The notes: a model not told the origin generated them from the letters alone. DNA of 64,000 nt from Rhypophila decipiens (GCA_033297075.1 MU858101.1:144291-208290); one strand, 5' to 3'; counted from the stretch's first letter, positions 1 to 11,141 are shown. Program-made: numbers and translations.

Positions 1-2
1 AC

Positions 3-368
3 GAGGTGGCCGAGATGACCAAGGACGAAGGCGGGCGCGCCATCTTGATCTTTACCATTACCACCATCGTCTTCTTGCCGCTTAGTTTTGTGGCCTCGTA
101 CCTGAGCATGAATGGGGGACCGGGGGAGACGCTGGATTGGAAGGCGACGCAGGCCTTGTTTTGGGAGATCGCGGCGCCGTTGGCTGCGGTTATTATTGTG
201 CTTTGTGTGGGTTTGACGTACAAGGCGGCGGGTATGGGTGACTTTTTCGGGAGGTGGGTTTCGGATTGGAGCGGGGATAAGGGTGAGGTTGAAAGTGTGC
301 TTCATAGTGAGAGTAGTCGTAGTTTGAGTGAGGATGATTCGGTTTCGGAGGACAGTGATTTGGTGTGA
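3..368 (+). CDS. CorA-like Mg2+ transporter family protein, C-terminal part
   Basis: The reading frame is open from the left edge, so only the last 121 codons are present and the start lies outside. A hydrophobic segment (about residues 13-35 of the visible part) ends in YLSMNG, resembling the first membrane helix and GMN-type signature of CorA-like proteins, here Ser-Met-Asn. A second hydrophobic segment (about residues 52-73) follows, then a short acidic, serine-rich tail. Two helices at the C-terminus with the signature between them is the CorA topology. The Ser for Gly change is found in fungal CorA-like proteins and may mean transport function is altered. Family assignment is by pattern only. 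Confidence 0.65.
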   Translation, partial: EVAEMTKDEGGRAILIFTITTIVFLPLSFVASYLSMNGGPGETLDWKATQALFWEIAAPLAAVIIVLCVGLTYKAAGMGDFFGRWVSDWSGDKGEVESVLHSESSRSLSEDDSVSEDSDLV

Positions 369-732
369 TGTAATGGATGTTTTCTGACCGAGTAACTCTA
401 GGGAAGGAACATAGAATCATACCTCTTACTCTTAGTCTCTTCTTATAATGAAGGGCCGATAGTTATTAAGGAGCTGAATAATAATATATTAGTGGAAGGT
501 AAATCCTGGTGGATGGCAATACTTCTAAACCGTACGACATGCCATAGTTGAAGATAAGCAATGCCATGGCTTTGACAAGTAAATAGCGGTCAATTATGAC
601 GACTGCATCTCAAAGAAAAGGAACTGACGGAACAAGAATGATCGAGAATATAATTTAGAAAGAAGTTTGTAATGAAATAATTCCAAGGAAAAGAACTCGG
701 CTACGCAGTACATTGTCCTCCCTCCATGGAGA
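369..732. other. Intergenic stretch
   Basis: AT-rich stretch between two convergent genes. I see no coding frame, RNA gene or repeat; it should hold the two 3' ends. Confidence 0.5.
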
Positions 733-2123
733 TTAGTTTCCCACACCATCTGCCTCGGCGGCGTTGAGTTTGCCCTGAGCAGCAATGTAGCCTTCATAGC
801 CGTCGCCGTATTTAGCCACCAAACGTTGCATTTCTTGGATGGCACTAATTCATACGGCAGAGTCTTGTCAGCCATCGTGATTGTCAGGTATTGGATAGCT
901 AACGGAAGTAAAGGCTTACAGCTCTCTCATATCCTTGTTCTCTGGCCAGAGGACTGAAACGGCGAGGTCGCTTCGTCTAACAGGATATGAGGTCAGTCAA
1001 GGACTCAGACCTTTGCTATGACAATCACAGGCGTCGCTCAGATTCGGCATTTACTGGCTGGAGGAAAGAAACTGTGGTGGGACTTACAGTGCGTATAGAG
1101 CGTGTCTGTCATCTTGATCTTCCTGGGGCTCGCTGCGGTCATTGGTCTTGAAGTATTCGTCCACATGTTCCCTGCTGGTGAGATACCGTGTCGCTCGCCA
1201 CATGGAGAAGTCATCTGTGGGTGTGATGATCAGTTATTTTCATTTTCCATCAAAGAAAAGGATACGATACGTGGTACGCACACTCATTATGACCATAAAA
1301 ACAGCAAGGGTCGTAGAGGACAGGGACCTTTGTCTTTTCGTCAACTGACACATTTCCGTGCCAGAGATCACCATGCACAAGCACAGGCGTGATCTTCCTG
1401 CCACCAGTCTCCATTGGTCGAATCAGACGCGGGACCACCTTGGTGAGAATCTTTCCGCTCAGCTCCTGAAGCTCCAAGTTGGGTCCCTGCGTGGCGAGTT
1501 CCGCCTCCATCGTGTCCTTCATGCATCGCCTAAAGTATTCCTCCCAGGTGTCGCACCATCTTGTGTCCATGGGATGCTTGCCGCTGAAAGTCGTGACTGG
1601 ATACCCAAACTTCCCATTGGGTGATGTCTTGGTGTGGATCGCGGCGACGACCGAGACCAGGTCTGAGGCGCTCGGCAGCTCGTCTCTCATGTCTCTGAAC
1701 TCGGCCAGGAAAAAGGCGCGGCCGGGCTTGCTGGCACACGGTCCGTGTGCGACAACCTGGGGAACATTGTTCGGAATAACAGATAGGAGTTCTCGGGTGC
1801 TCTCGAATTCGCCACGAGCAATGTGTCGGCACGGGGAGCGGTGTAAACCTGGTTCGGATCCAGAGTGTCAGCCATTTTCATTGTCTTTCCACGATCAGTC
1901 CAGGGTTGTGTACCTTTAGGAAGTATGATTGTTCCTCGCCGCTGGGAAGAACGGCATCGATCTTGCTACTCATTGCCCAGAAGCTGGCGACAAAAGTCTT
2001 GGCCCATTTGATGGTGGTGCCCTCGGGGAGCGCTTTGCGGACATTTGCGTCGACCTCGGTACCCTCGTACTTTTCATTCTCTGGGATACCAGGAACGACA
2101 AACCCGGGATCAATGCAAACCAT
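733..2123 (-). pseudogene. Fructosamine-3-kinase family gene with an apparent 1-nt frameshift
   Basis: Five exons can be read on the minus strand: 2123-1914, 1848-1282, 1214-1088, 976-920 and 844-733. The product belongs to the fructosamine/ketosamine-3-kinase family, aminoglycoside-phosphotransferase-fold enzymes that phosphorylate Amadori adducts for deglycation. Seen: ALPEGT and SYFLK near the N-terminus, RGEFEST, the catalytic-loop motif VLVHGDLWHGN, the metal-binding YDPCCFYGHNE, then SMWRATRYLT and a C-terminal helix ending in stop at 733. Every splice phase closes except that exon 2 enters in the wrong frame: it is 567 nt where 568 is needed, and the frame slips near a run of four G at about 1832-1836. 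This is either a real lesion or a homopolymer sequencing error. All catalytic motifs lie downstream and are intact. Confidence 0.8.
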
Positions 2124-2577
2124 TTTGAACAGAAGATGTCTTCGGAAAGCTTCCCGATGGGCTCCCCTTGCAATTAGCAGGAGGTGAGCAATCTTGATGT
2201 TTGCCCCTCCAGGACCCCTCAGTTAACAACGTCGTACTTCCATGATGGGATGGAAATCAAAGACCAAAGACCGCCAACCTGCATCCTTGACGGTGCGGTA
2301 GTACAGTGAATACGGGCATCGCTGGTGTGCACGCATATCCTGTACCAGCGAAAGGGATACTGAATCCACTGGGAGAGCACTAACCCCTTTTGTTATCCCA
2401 CTAAGCTGGAAGGAGATGCCAAGCTAATAGCGGCACTTATCACGTTATCGTCTTCAGGGAGCAACGAACGTCATTTCAAATCCATCGACAACGTCGTGAT
2501 TTCTCATTTTCACGGCTGGAGCACAATCGCATTCCCACCTTTTATTCCACCAGAATTCATTCTTTCCGGTGGTCTAG
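2124..2577. other. Divergent promoter region
   Basis: Separates the minus-strand kinase gene from the plus-strand gene starting at 2578, so it should contain both promoters. No specific operator or repeat recognised. Confidence 0.45.
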
Positions 2578-4713
2578 ATGGCAAAGAGAAGCTTTCGCTG
2601 GACGAACTGTTCGCCAGACACGATCATCTCACCGCCATACTCTTATGGCTCAAGTGGCTATAATGACGGCGAAGATTTCTTCAGGATGGGTGATATCGAT
2701 CCAGCGACGCCTGACGACCTGCAGAGTCTTTTCTACAGTACATCGAAACAGAAAGAGCCGACTAAGAAATGGTATACAACTCAACTGCATTTCTACGGCG
2801 TTTCATCCAAGAAGACAGCTACGAGGCCTGAACTGCGACAGGCCCTGAAATCGGCTTACGACGTGGGAAGAGTACATTGCCCATTCCATTTTGTCCTTCT
2901 GACACCTTGACTTGAGTACTAACCATGGATGATGGAACAGTGCCAAGAACTTGCACCGGCCATCACCGTCATTCGAAATCGACTTAGAAGGCAATATGAC
3001 GATGCCCTTAAACAGCTAGAAGACGAGCAGTTCGCCAGCCTCAATGGAAATATGTCCTCAGAGGTCAATTCCGATCCTCCTCGGTTCATAGCCAAGTACT
3101 TCCTTGATGCGCAGGGGCGTCCAGACCAAGGAAAGACGAAAGCAGCGCTATCTCTCGAAGCCTGGAATCGCACAACAGAGCTCAGGGAGTTGGTCGCAAG
3201 CATCTCATCGCTAAGGCTTATCACTGCCAACAGGAGAATTCTTATTGGCTGGGACAACACCATGGAGAAGGGGATCGAAAACGAATTCAAGAGGATCAAG
3301 TCGTCGCGCTCGCAGGATGACAAGTACTGGCAAGCCGAGCAGGCAAACGTTAGCATTGAGCTTTTCTTGGCCATTAATCTTGGACTCAACCTAGATGTGC
3401 ACCACTCACCGCTGGGAACAACCGGTTGTAGACCATCAACACCTGTGATTCTTTCTGATGTATGGTTGAGCGACGAAAACAAGAAGATTATCAACAATCT
3501 TGCAGGGACAGCACCGGACCTGGTCATGAAGAAGCACAGCAACTATCAGATTATTGGATGGGACGCTGCCAAAGTGAATGCCGAAATTGATAGTCTCAAG
3601 GCCGAGGAAAAACGCATGGAAGAGGAGGCGGAGGCAAACAGAAAGAAATGGGAAGCAGAGGAAGAGGCAGAGAACAAGGCGCGGTGGCACAAACTAAGCA
3701 AACCTCACCGAGAACTGGTCGCAAAGCTTGAGCGGAAGCCTTCTCGTCCTGTCTTTGGTTTGCCACTCCTCTATGGAAAATATATCGTCAGGTATCAACA
3801 TGAGGATGATGGGCTTTACGGCGAGTACAATGGCAGTAAGATGGCGCTAAACATCTTCCCGGCCGACAAAGACTGCAGAGGTCACGGCTTGGTAGCTTCA
3901 TTCGACTTTGGAAACATCGAAGGTATGATGCTGTTGGGCATGTCCCGGGACAAGGTGGTGCTTCTTCGCGAGGGCCTACTGAAGGACTATAGAGACTACG
4001 ACCCGGCTGACTGGGATCAGGACGATGAGGACGAGGCGGAATCTTATTTGTCCTCGTCTACCATAGCCTTTGGATTTGGACACTTTCCGTCTTCGAATTT
4101 CACCAGTCAACATGGACATCAACTTGGCTCATTGAGTTCTACCACCACCGACTCCGCTACTGTCATAGGGACAAAAAGACCTGCGCCGGCAGCAACCAGC
4201 ATTGCCGATCCATTTGGAGTACTCGCAGCAAGAGCCAAGAGGCAGCGAATGATGGAAGAAGCCAATGTCAAAACTGAGAATCCCAGCGGCATCCCACAGG
4301 ATCGGAAGATAAAACAAGAACACAACGACTCAAGTTCTCTCGCAGCCATTCCTCCCGCGCCAACAATGACCAGGTTCAAGAAGGAGGAACCAGAAGCCAG
4401 CACCAGCACTAGCACCTCTTCGTTGGCTCCTCCCGTTGTTCTCCCTCCTGCATTACCAGAACAGCGACAGCCGACCCGCCGTCGCATTTTTTTCCAGCTG
4501 GCATATAACGACAAAGGTGGTTGGCCAGATATAGACGACAACCACAGACAAGTCGGGCATTTCGACTTTGACGAACTGGGCGCCAAAGCAGATGGCGTTT
4601 TTCGGCTGCCCAGTTATGAGCAGGAGATAGAGCGACTGTCCATTTACAAGGTGTCTGAAACGCCGGATCAGCAGGCGCAACCGGGCGAGTGGGGCTGGTT
4701 TTTCAAAGGATAG
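2578..4713 (+). CDS. Uncharacterised lysine-rich nuclear-type protein
   Basis: Two exons, 2578-2871 and 2941-4713, joined in phase 0 across an intron with a TACTAAC branch site and ACAG acceptor; 688 residues. I do not recognise a named domain. A strongly charged coiled coil runs at about residues 215-250, followed by a compact region with many Gly and aromatic residues (about 270-355), then a low-complexity Ser/Thr/Pro tail. The tail holds three psi-K-x-E sumoylation-type sites: VKTE (K542), IKQE (K556) and FKKE (K578), plus a basic KRQR stretch near the first, suggesting a nuclear role. The C-terminus is conserved-looking and Trp-rich (GEWGWFF). Start chosen at the first ATG of the open frame. 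Confidence 0.75.
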
Positions 4714-5274
4714 AGCCGGTTGGTCCGGACGCGGACTGGCAAGCAAGTACCCGAACGTTGGTAGTTCGATGGACCTTTTACACTAAGATACAGGTTATTG
4801 CAGGGAGTTTCCGGGTTGGGTGATGGCGATGTTCAGGCGGGGCTGGCTTCAAGCTTGTTCCAAGGTGGGGATTGTGGGGCAAGGCCGCAAGGGCGAGATA
4901 CCTACTGAAGACGTCAGCGTCCAACCGAGGCTAGAAGCGGCATCGTTCTGACAAAAGAAAAAGGGAATGGTTTTTGAGGTTCAACCAAAAGCGCATATGG
5001 GAGTATTGTTTTTAAGTATGGGGTGATCTTTCCGCAACAAAAGATGGTGTCCTGTTTTTCTTTTTTTGTCGGATATGCGGCACCCGGGGTCCCTCGCTAA
5101 AGGGCATCGAAGGACAACCTTGCAGAATGCAATCGCACGGAAAGCACAGGCGCAGAGCGTTGGCACACTGTACAGGGTGATGGAGGGCAGACAGATGGGA
5201 CGAAATTTCCCCTTCAGCCCCGCTAGGTGGGCGCTATATAGGGCAGTCCAAAGTCATGACTGTTTGAAGTTGGT
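4714..5274. other. Intergenic stretch upstream of the tRNA
   Basis: Contains the 3' end of the preceding gene and the 5' flank of the tRNA-like gene. No coding frame is convincing. A TATA-like GCTATATAGGG occurs about 40 nt before the tRNA start. Confidence 0.4.
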
Positions 5275-5407
5275 GGTTGCGTGGTCTAGTGGTCAGGATG
5301 CTGCCTCTCCATAGTTCATCTGTCATGGTGCTACCCGCGTGGAGGGCTAAACATCGGAATGGGAGCCGGTGAGTGCAGAGGTCCGGGTTCAAATCCCGGT
5401 ACGATCA
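5275..5407 (+). tRNA. Probable intron-containing tRNA gene, isotype uncertain
   Basis: An A-box-like TGGTCTAGTGGTC (5282-5294) lies at D-arm spacing, and a B box GGTTCAAATCC sits inside a perfect 5-bp T stem (CCGGG/CCCGG, 5387-5399). A long T run starts about 25 nt after the gene, fitting Pol III termination. The 133-nt span implies an intron of about 60 nt in the anticodon loop. The anticodon stem CTGCC/TGCAG pairs at 4 of 5 positions; CTC (Glu) or TCC (Gly) are the readings I can make. The acceptor stem GGTTGCG/TACGATC needs several G-U pairs and has one C-A mismatch, so a degenerate copy is possible. Confidence 0.5.
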
Positions 5408-5770
5408 TCAATTTCAAGTAACGTTAATTCTTTTTTTTTTGGATTATTCTTTTTTGTTTCAATTTTTGGATTCTAATTCTTCTTCCCAGCCTTTCTTTCC
5501 CTTTTTTTTTGTGTGTATAAATTTTTATCCGTTGGTTTAAAATCTAGACGAACCATTTGCAAATTATGAAGAAGCGGAAACAACTTCAACCGGTACTGGA
5601 ATTAACCATTCTCACGACCTTCCATTTTCCAACGTATTTTAATTAATCCAACCTTATTCTTCAAAGCCCGCCAATTATCAAGGCACAAAGCATCATGGAC
5701 ACACTGCAGCATAGAGTGAATTCCCTTCCCAGCGGCTCAATTTGATTAGTATACAGCATTTCAGAAACAA
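5408..5770. other. AT-rich intergenic stretch with Pol III-type T runs
   Basis: Several T runs of 8-10 follow the tRNA-like gene and could terminate it. The rest is AT-rich with no coding frame and should include the 3' end of the minus-strand gene that ends at 5771. Confidence 0.45.
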
Positions 5771-6271
5771 TTACATAATATACAAAGCACACTCCTCGTT
5801 CCAACATCCCAGCAGGTAGAACGAGGCCTCGTCAAACATCTCAGGCCGACCACAAACCGGGCAGCGAGGCCAAATTCCCGAATCACCCCCCGTAAAACTC
5901 AATGGCCTCTCGCCATCCACAAAACGAGACTGGTTGCCGAGGGTAATGGCGGGGGCGGCAGCAGCACCGGCGACGGCAACGACAACGGCAGGAGCAGCGG
6001 CAGCGGCAGCAGCAGTGGCGGCAGGGGCGGCGACAGCAGCAGGGGCAGCGACAGCGGCGGCGGCGGCAACGACCGGGGCAACGACAGGACCGGCAGCAGC
6101 AGTGCTGCCACCACTGCCAGGGGCAGCAGCACCGGGGGGGTCGACTGGTCCGGCGGCGGCGGGAGCAGGACGGCGACGGCGACGAGGGCGGGCATCGCGG
6201 CCCCGAACACGAGCGTTGGTTTGCTCGGCTGGGCGAGCAGGCGGCGAGGCACTCCGACGGCGGTCAGCCAT
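5771..6271 (-). CDS. Small Ala/Pro-rich protein with C-terminal C4 zinc motif
   Basis: Single exon, 166 residues. The N-terminal third is Arg/Pro-rich, the centre is a low-complexity Ala/Val/Pro tract (about residues 35-105), and the C-terminus has a folded-looking module with CPVCGRP followed 18 residues later by CWNEEC, a Cys4 pattern like a small zinc ribbon. The frame lies in a GC-rich trinucleotide-biased stretch, so the complementary strand is open too; the Cys4 end and the pyrimidine-rich leader support this strand. Function unknown. It could be a lineage-specific gene rather than a conserved one. Confidence 0.5.
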   Translation of the reverse strand: MADRRRSASPPARPAEQTNARVRGRDARPRRRRRPAPAAAGPVDPPGAAAPGSGGSTAAAGPVVAPVVAAAAAVAAPAAVAAPAATAAAAAAAPAVVVAVAGAAAAPAITLGNQSRFVDGERPLSFTGGDSGIWPRCPVCGRPEMFDEASFYLLGCWNEECALYIM

Positions 6272-6287
6272 TTTCTATTTCTTTTCT

Positions 6288-6321
6288 TTTTAGAAAAAGA
6301 AAAAGAAAAAGAAAAAGAAAA
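6288..6321 (-). repeat. (CTTTTT)n tract in the leader of the Ala-rich gene
   Basis: About five copies of AAAAAG on the plus strand, which is CTTTTT on the coding strand, directly upstream of the ATG at 6271. CT-rich leaders are common in well-expressed fungal genes. Confidence 0.7.
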
Positions 6322-6841
6322 CAGGTGCTGGATAGATAGATATATGGTCGGTGCCAATTCCAGAAACTGGAGGAAAGAGGTTCTATAACAAAGATGAAGT
6401 AACAGCTCTAAAGATGATAAAGTGATGTTGAAGATGAGGCTGATCGAAAATGATCAAGGCAACTAGAGTGATATATTGGTGCCAATGGCCATAATAATAT
6501 AGTACTGGCAGACCGGGGTTGCTAGATATACCCGGCACTCCATCACACTTTCAATTCGTTGATCCCTTGTCCCAAAAAATGCCATGAGCTGAGGGATAGA
6601 ACCTTGCCATCCTCAACGAACGCCATGCTATGCCCTGGCCCAAGGAAATCACCCAGAAGAAATACAAAACGCCATCATGCAGTCGCTGGTCATGCCGGTC
6701 AAATGCCACCCAGTTCCTCCTTGCGTGTGCTCCAGATTCCCATTATGTTCCACAAGCCCATTGAAGGCTTGTCCATGCTACTAGACGTAGCTCCATCCAC
6801 CCACAAGCCCACCGCCTCCAAAAGTAGAAAACTCCCAAAAT
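6322..6841. other. Intergenic stretch
   Basis: Lies between the leader of the Ala-rich gene and the 3' end of the next minus-strand gene. I see no coding frame or repeat worth calling. Confidence 0.4.
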
Positions 6842-8422
6842 TTAGATGCCGTATTCCTCATCAGCAGGCTGGAAGAGATCGGGTTGAGCCCCGTACGGGC
6901 CAACAATTGACGCGCAATGCATGAAGTCCTGGGACAGCGAGTCCATGTCCGCATCTGATGGCCCGTCCATTTCTGTTGCTGCCATATGCGGCTGGGGATA
7001 GAGCAACATAGGTCCGGGTGCCGGTGCCGGTGCCGCGATGCCTGGATTGAACGGCAATCGCATAGGTGGTTGCCCTGGACCAAAGACCACCACACTCTGC
7101 AGTGGCATGTAGAAAAACGGCCCCATAACTCCAAGTCCTTTCAAATGAGGATACGCTCCAAAATCCATCTTGTCCTCCACGCCATACTCTCTCTTATAGT
7201 AGGCCGATACACCAGCAGAAACATTCCCCTCCTTAACATCCTTAGTGCCGGCTGGTTTCTAACCTGAGGCCGGCAAATCGTGCTGGTTCGGTTTCTCTTG
7301 TGCAGCGTTGTGTCTTGCCACATACTCCTCGTAGGGGGGCTTGAACTCATGGGCTCGGTCCCAGATGTCGTACTCGACCTTGTTCCAGACTTCAAGTCCC
7401 TCAATCTGCATGTCGGTGAGGGAGAGCGGGTCGGCAGCCCATTTGTCATCAAATCTTCTGGCTCTGTCAAGGGTCTCCTTGACTCCCAATCGCCACTTGC
7501 GCATAAGATAGGCAATGCCGATGAAGGTAGGCTCGTAGCGGGTTCCGGGGGTCTGGCCGCCGTGGATCATGACCACACTTGCAGGACGCATGTGGCGGGC
7601 CTTGTAGTTCTCCAGGTCTTTGCCCTTCTTGCCCAGAAGCTCAGGTCCAAGGAAGATCTCGTCGTCATCCTCGTCAAATCCTCGAGCAGCCTCTTGCTGC
7701 TCTGCAAGGCTTGGCGGATCGGTATAGTACCTGTCGATGAAGTCGCAAATATCCTTCAGCTTGTACGTGAGGACAACGGTTGACTTCCGGATGACGATGG
7801 ACAAGAAATTGGGCTGCGGTGTCTCACATGGCTGAGACTGGTGTTTCAGGCGGTTTGTCGTGTTGCCGAGGATGGGCTCGTTATCGTCAACTCTGCCATC
7901 AATGATGGTGATGGCTGCTGCATGGGTCTTTCCCTTGACCCAGGCCTGCATCTGCTCTGGTGATACCGCGGCATACCCGACTGTCAAGCCGGGAGCTATC
8001 TCGCGCCCGTGCAGATTGTAATTGGGCTCCTCGTCGCCCAAAGGAATTGGCTCCAATGGCCCCATTGGGTAGCCTGGGGACTCCACGGGATAGAATGGGG
8101 CCTGGAGAGCAAGGCCATGAGGATAAGGGCTGAACCCAAGTTGGTGATGCTGGCCAGGGGTGAGCTGACCTGGCGCAGGCGTGAAGTCCACAAGCCTGCG
8201 AGGGACCCTGCCGGGCGTGAAGTCGGCAGGTCCGCCAGAGGCTTGGCCAGGCGCGGAGCTTGGCCGGCGACCAGGCGTGAAAGTGTTGGCCTGCGGATGG
8301 GCCTTGCTCGGGTCGAAGCTCGCGGCTTCGGCAGACAACCGGGGGCCGGCCGGCTTCTCCTGAGCCTCGCGGCGCTTTGCGGCCTTGCCTTTGGCCTTCT
8401 CGTGGTCTTGCTGGCCAGACAT
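6842..8422 (-). CDS. Unknown fungal protein; frame crossed by one TAG, removable by a 135-nt intron
   Basis: From ATG 8422 the frame is open to TAG at 7259-7261 (387 residues), and the very same frame stays open for another 138 codons to 6842. A GTATGT donor at 7325 and an AG at 7191-7192 give an in-frame 135-nt intron that removes the TAG (exons 8422-7326 and 7190-6842), so both a short and a long protein could be made. The acceptor (AAGAG) is weak. N-terminus: Lys/Arg-rich then Pro/Gly-rich with repeated FTPGR-like units (residues 40-85). The middle (about 180-370) looks globular; the C-terminus is Pro/Met-rich with an acidic end. A leader intron at 8461-8538 (GTAAGT, CTAAC, TTAG) argues for the ATG at 8422 rather than 8467. 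Function unknown. Confidence 0.65.
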
Positions 8423-10192
8423 TGTGAATTCGGCTAGTGCTAGGCGAGGGATGGGTTGAGCTAACAAACGTCGTTAGATGTTTGTAAATTGGAGAATAAA
8501 GAGGCACAGGTGTCAAGCAAGTGAAGAGGTGCACTTACTTTAATAATGAGGTGAGAGCTCTGGCTCTTGACTCAAATTGAGGAATCGCGGGGCGTCAGAA
8601 TGAACTCTGGACGAAGCCTAGTAGCCAACCGAAGGTTTTGGATTGGAAGGAGACGAGATTCGGCAAACTCGGACGAGGGAAGCATAGGTTGTGTCGGTGG
8701 TGTCTGACAGATGAAGACGAGAAGGTCGACCAAAGCCGGGAAGAGGTCAAGGGAGATGCCGGAAGCAGGATCAAGCGACTAGGTGATGACGTTGAATGAA
8801 GAATATTGCAATCCGGACGACGATCTGGCTGAGTGGTTAAGGGGTAAGCAGACAAGGGTGTCTGGTTGTAGAGGAGATAAAGGATAAAGGAGGTGTGCAG
8901 GTGTGCCTGAGAAAGATGTCGTGTGCGAGGAGCTCGAGAGACAATCGCGCAAAATAGATGGTTGCGGCACAGAGGTGGAAGGAGAGGAGGGAGTCGGGAG
9001 ACTGCGAAATAATTTATAGACCAACTCCTGTGCTGGTGGGGGAGAACCGAGCTTAAGTGCTCTTGACGCTAGCACCACGTGGGGTGGTCGTCGTGGTGGG
9101 CAACAAGCGGTCGAAGGTCGATGACAGATTGACAGTGGTGGGATGGCTGATTAAGGGGAGGTTGCCCTCCTGCGTGACAGACTTCTACCCCTATTGTCTC
9201 AATTTTGATTGGATAGAAGAGTGTAAGGGCCAGGGGGATGACGAAAGTTGTCATAAGGCTGGATTTCGAGATCACACTACAATGACCCACGGGATGATAC
9301 CGCTGGATTTCAGTAAGTCACCGTGCATACCGGCGGGCCGTCATCTAGAACGGATCGGAGCTCGTTAGTGGCTCGACCCGCTACCTGACCGTATTAGGTG
9401 GGGTGAAGGGGAACGCGTACCCGGACAGGACAAAGGACCAGGTGGACATTGCTGGGGACTCGACCCAGAGTGGGGCAAGATGGCCCGTCCAAACTACATG
9501 TCCATTTCCGTCTCTCTATTGTATGGAAAATTACAGTGCTGTTTGAGCCCCGATGAAGAACAATATGCCTCTACTCTCTAGCCCCTGGCATTGCAAACAA
9601 TAGCACGTGCGACAGTTTCAGGGAACCTGGGGATTAATTACGAGTGCTGTTAATCGGGATTTTTTCTTGTCCTCTGTTGTGTGAGATGAACATAAGGCGC
9701 ACATGCTATTTGATTTTAAGATGGTACATCAGTAAGTCAGATAAACATGGAACTGGTAAATACACAAGAGTGTGTAAATGCCCTCATCCATTAATCCTCC
9801 TAGTAGCCTTGTAGTCGAAAAGTGCTGGTCGTTTACCAGCTGTCGGAAGTCGATGACAGATGTCGGGCGTAAAAGTCACTAGGTACCTCACTGTGCTGTC
9901 GAGCCGCTGTACCCTGAACAGAGTGGCGTGCCGCACCGAGTATAGCCCGTAAGGTGATGAAACATGACATGTTTGGGATCTCCAGTGGACCAGCACTGCG
10001 GCGTCCATTCGGAAACAGTGCCAAGACAGGTCTGACATGACCTTGTTCCGCTGTTTGATTTAACTTCACTTCATTTCTCCTTCATCTCTTAGCTTGTTCC
10101 TACCTTGGGTTCTTGGAAATAGCTTGTTTCGACTTCCTTCAGCCAAACGATAATAGACGATATCTCATCCACTTGTTCAGACCTCAATAGCT
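8423..10192. other. Long intergenic region
   Basis: Holds the leader and 78-nt leader intron (8461-8538) of the gene ending at 6842 and then about 1.6 kb without a gene I can support. A few frames of 60-105 codons occur on both strands, with no recognisable domain or good start context. The last hundreds of bases should contain the UstYa-type gene promoter. Confidence 0.5.
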
Positions 10193-11141
10193 ATGATGAA
10201 CTCACCACAGTATCACGACCTCCGAAAAGACCTCGAGACAAACGATGTCCGGCATTCTCACGATGGCTCTTCATTAACCGAGTACGACGACGAAGACAAA
10301 GCCCACCAGCACTGGCAAGGGAGCGCATCAGGCTCGTCAGCTTCGACGAAAACGAAATGCGCACGGTTCTGGGAAACATTCAAATCTTTCCGATCGATAT
10401 TAGACACGGTTCTCTTGGTCGTCAGCCTCGTTCTCTTGATAGAAAGGACGGGAAGACAGCCAGCCAAACCGGCAGAGTTTGAATTTGCTGGCGACTTGAC
10501 GGGCTTTGCGCCACGATGTACGTCGGGTACCCCTGATTCGGGGATACATCAAGCTTACTCGTTATCGCTTGTACAGTCTCACAGCAGATCAAGACCTTCG
10601 TCCCAGACCTAGGCTTCATCCCCGAGAATGTCTCCGAGTTCTTTTCCCAACAGGTCCAAAACAAATGGCTTGGCTTGGTTCCCCGTAAGCAGTCTTCCTC
10701 TTGCTTTCCATTTCCAATGAGAATTCAAAGCTAATCCATATCCTTTTAACAGGAGGCCTCGGCTACGTCCTAATAGACGACACCTCGGCATACAACAACC
10801 TCCCAACAAAACTAGAGACCTACCCAGACTCAACATTCACCACCTCCGTCACACACCAGCTCCACTGTCTACACGCCATAATCGGCACCGTCGCAGCGCT
10901 TACCTCCAATCAGCCGGAAAAGGGGCCCGACGAGGGGGCATGGCATCTGGCGCATTGCTTCGAGTATCTGAGGCAGACGATCATGTGCTGCGGGGATGTC
11001 GCGCTTGAGGGACAGGCGACGACCTTTCCCGATGGAATGACGGGTAGTGATGGGTGGGATGCGACACATGTCTGCAAGGATTATAACGCTATTTTGGAGT
11101 ATTTGGAGGATAATAGGGTTGATGATGAGAGATGGATTTGA
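10193..11141 (+). CDS. UstYa-family (DUF3328) oxidase-like membrane protein
   Basis: Three exons, 10193-10517, 10577-10684 and 10753-11141, both introns phase 1; 273 residues. One transmembrane segment (about residues 65-81, LDTVLLVVSLVLLI) follows a charged Ser-rich N-terminus. The lumenal part carries the two paired HXXHC motifs that define the family: HQLHC and HCFEYLRQTIMCC. UstYa proteins oxidise or cyclise peptide and other natural products in the secretory pathway (ustiloxin, asperipin, cyclochlorotine). The segment FIPENVSEFF-QNKWLGLVP before the motifs is also typical. No repeat-bearing precursor peptide, NRPS or PKS gene lies nearby, so its substrate is unknown. Confidence 0.88.

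Noticed and set aside
5934..6293. Plus-strand open frame of 119 codons, Ala/Thr-rich
   Set aside because: It is the complement of the Ala-rich tract of the minus-strand gene; trinucleotide bias keeps both strands open, and only the minus strand has the Cys4 end.
6842..7261. Definite stop-codon readthrough extension
   Set aside because: A GTATGT...AG intron of 135 nt explains the open frame more simply, so readthrough is kept only as an alternative.
8779..9368. Frames of about 100 codons on both strands upstream of the 8422 start
   Set aside because: No start context, domain or splice partner; they overlap each other in conflicting registers.
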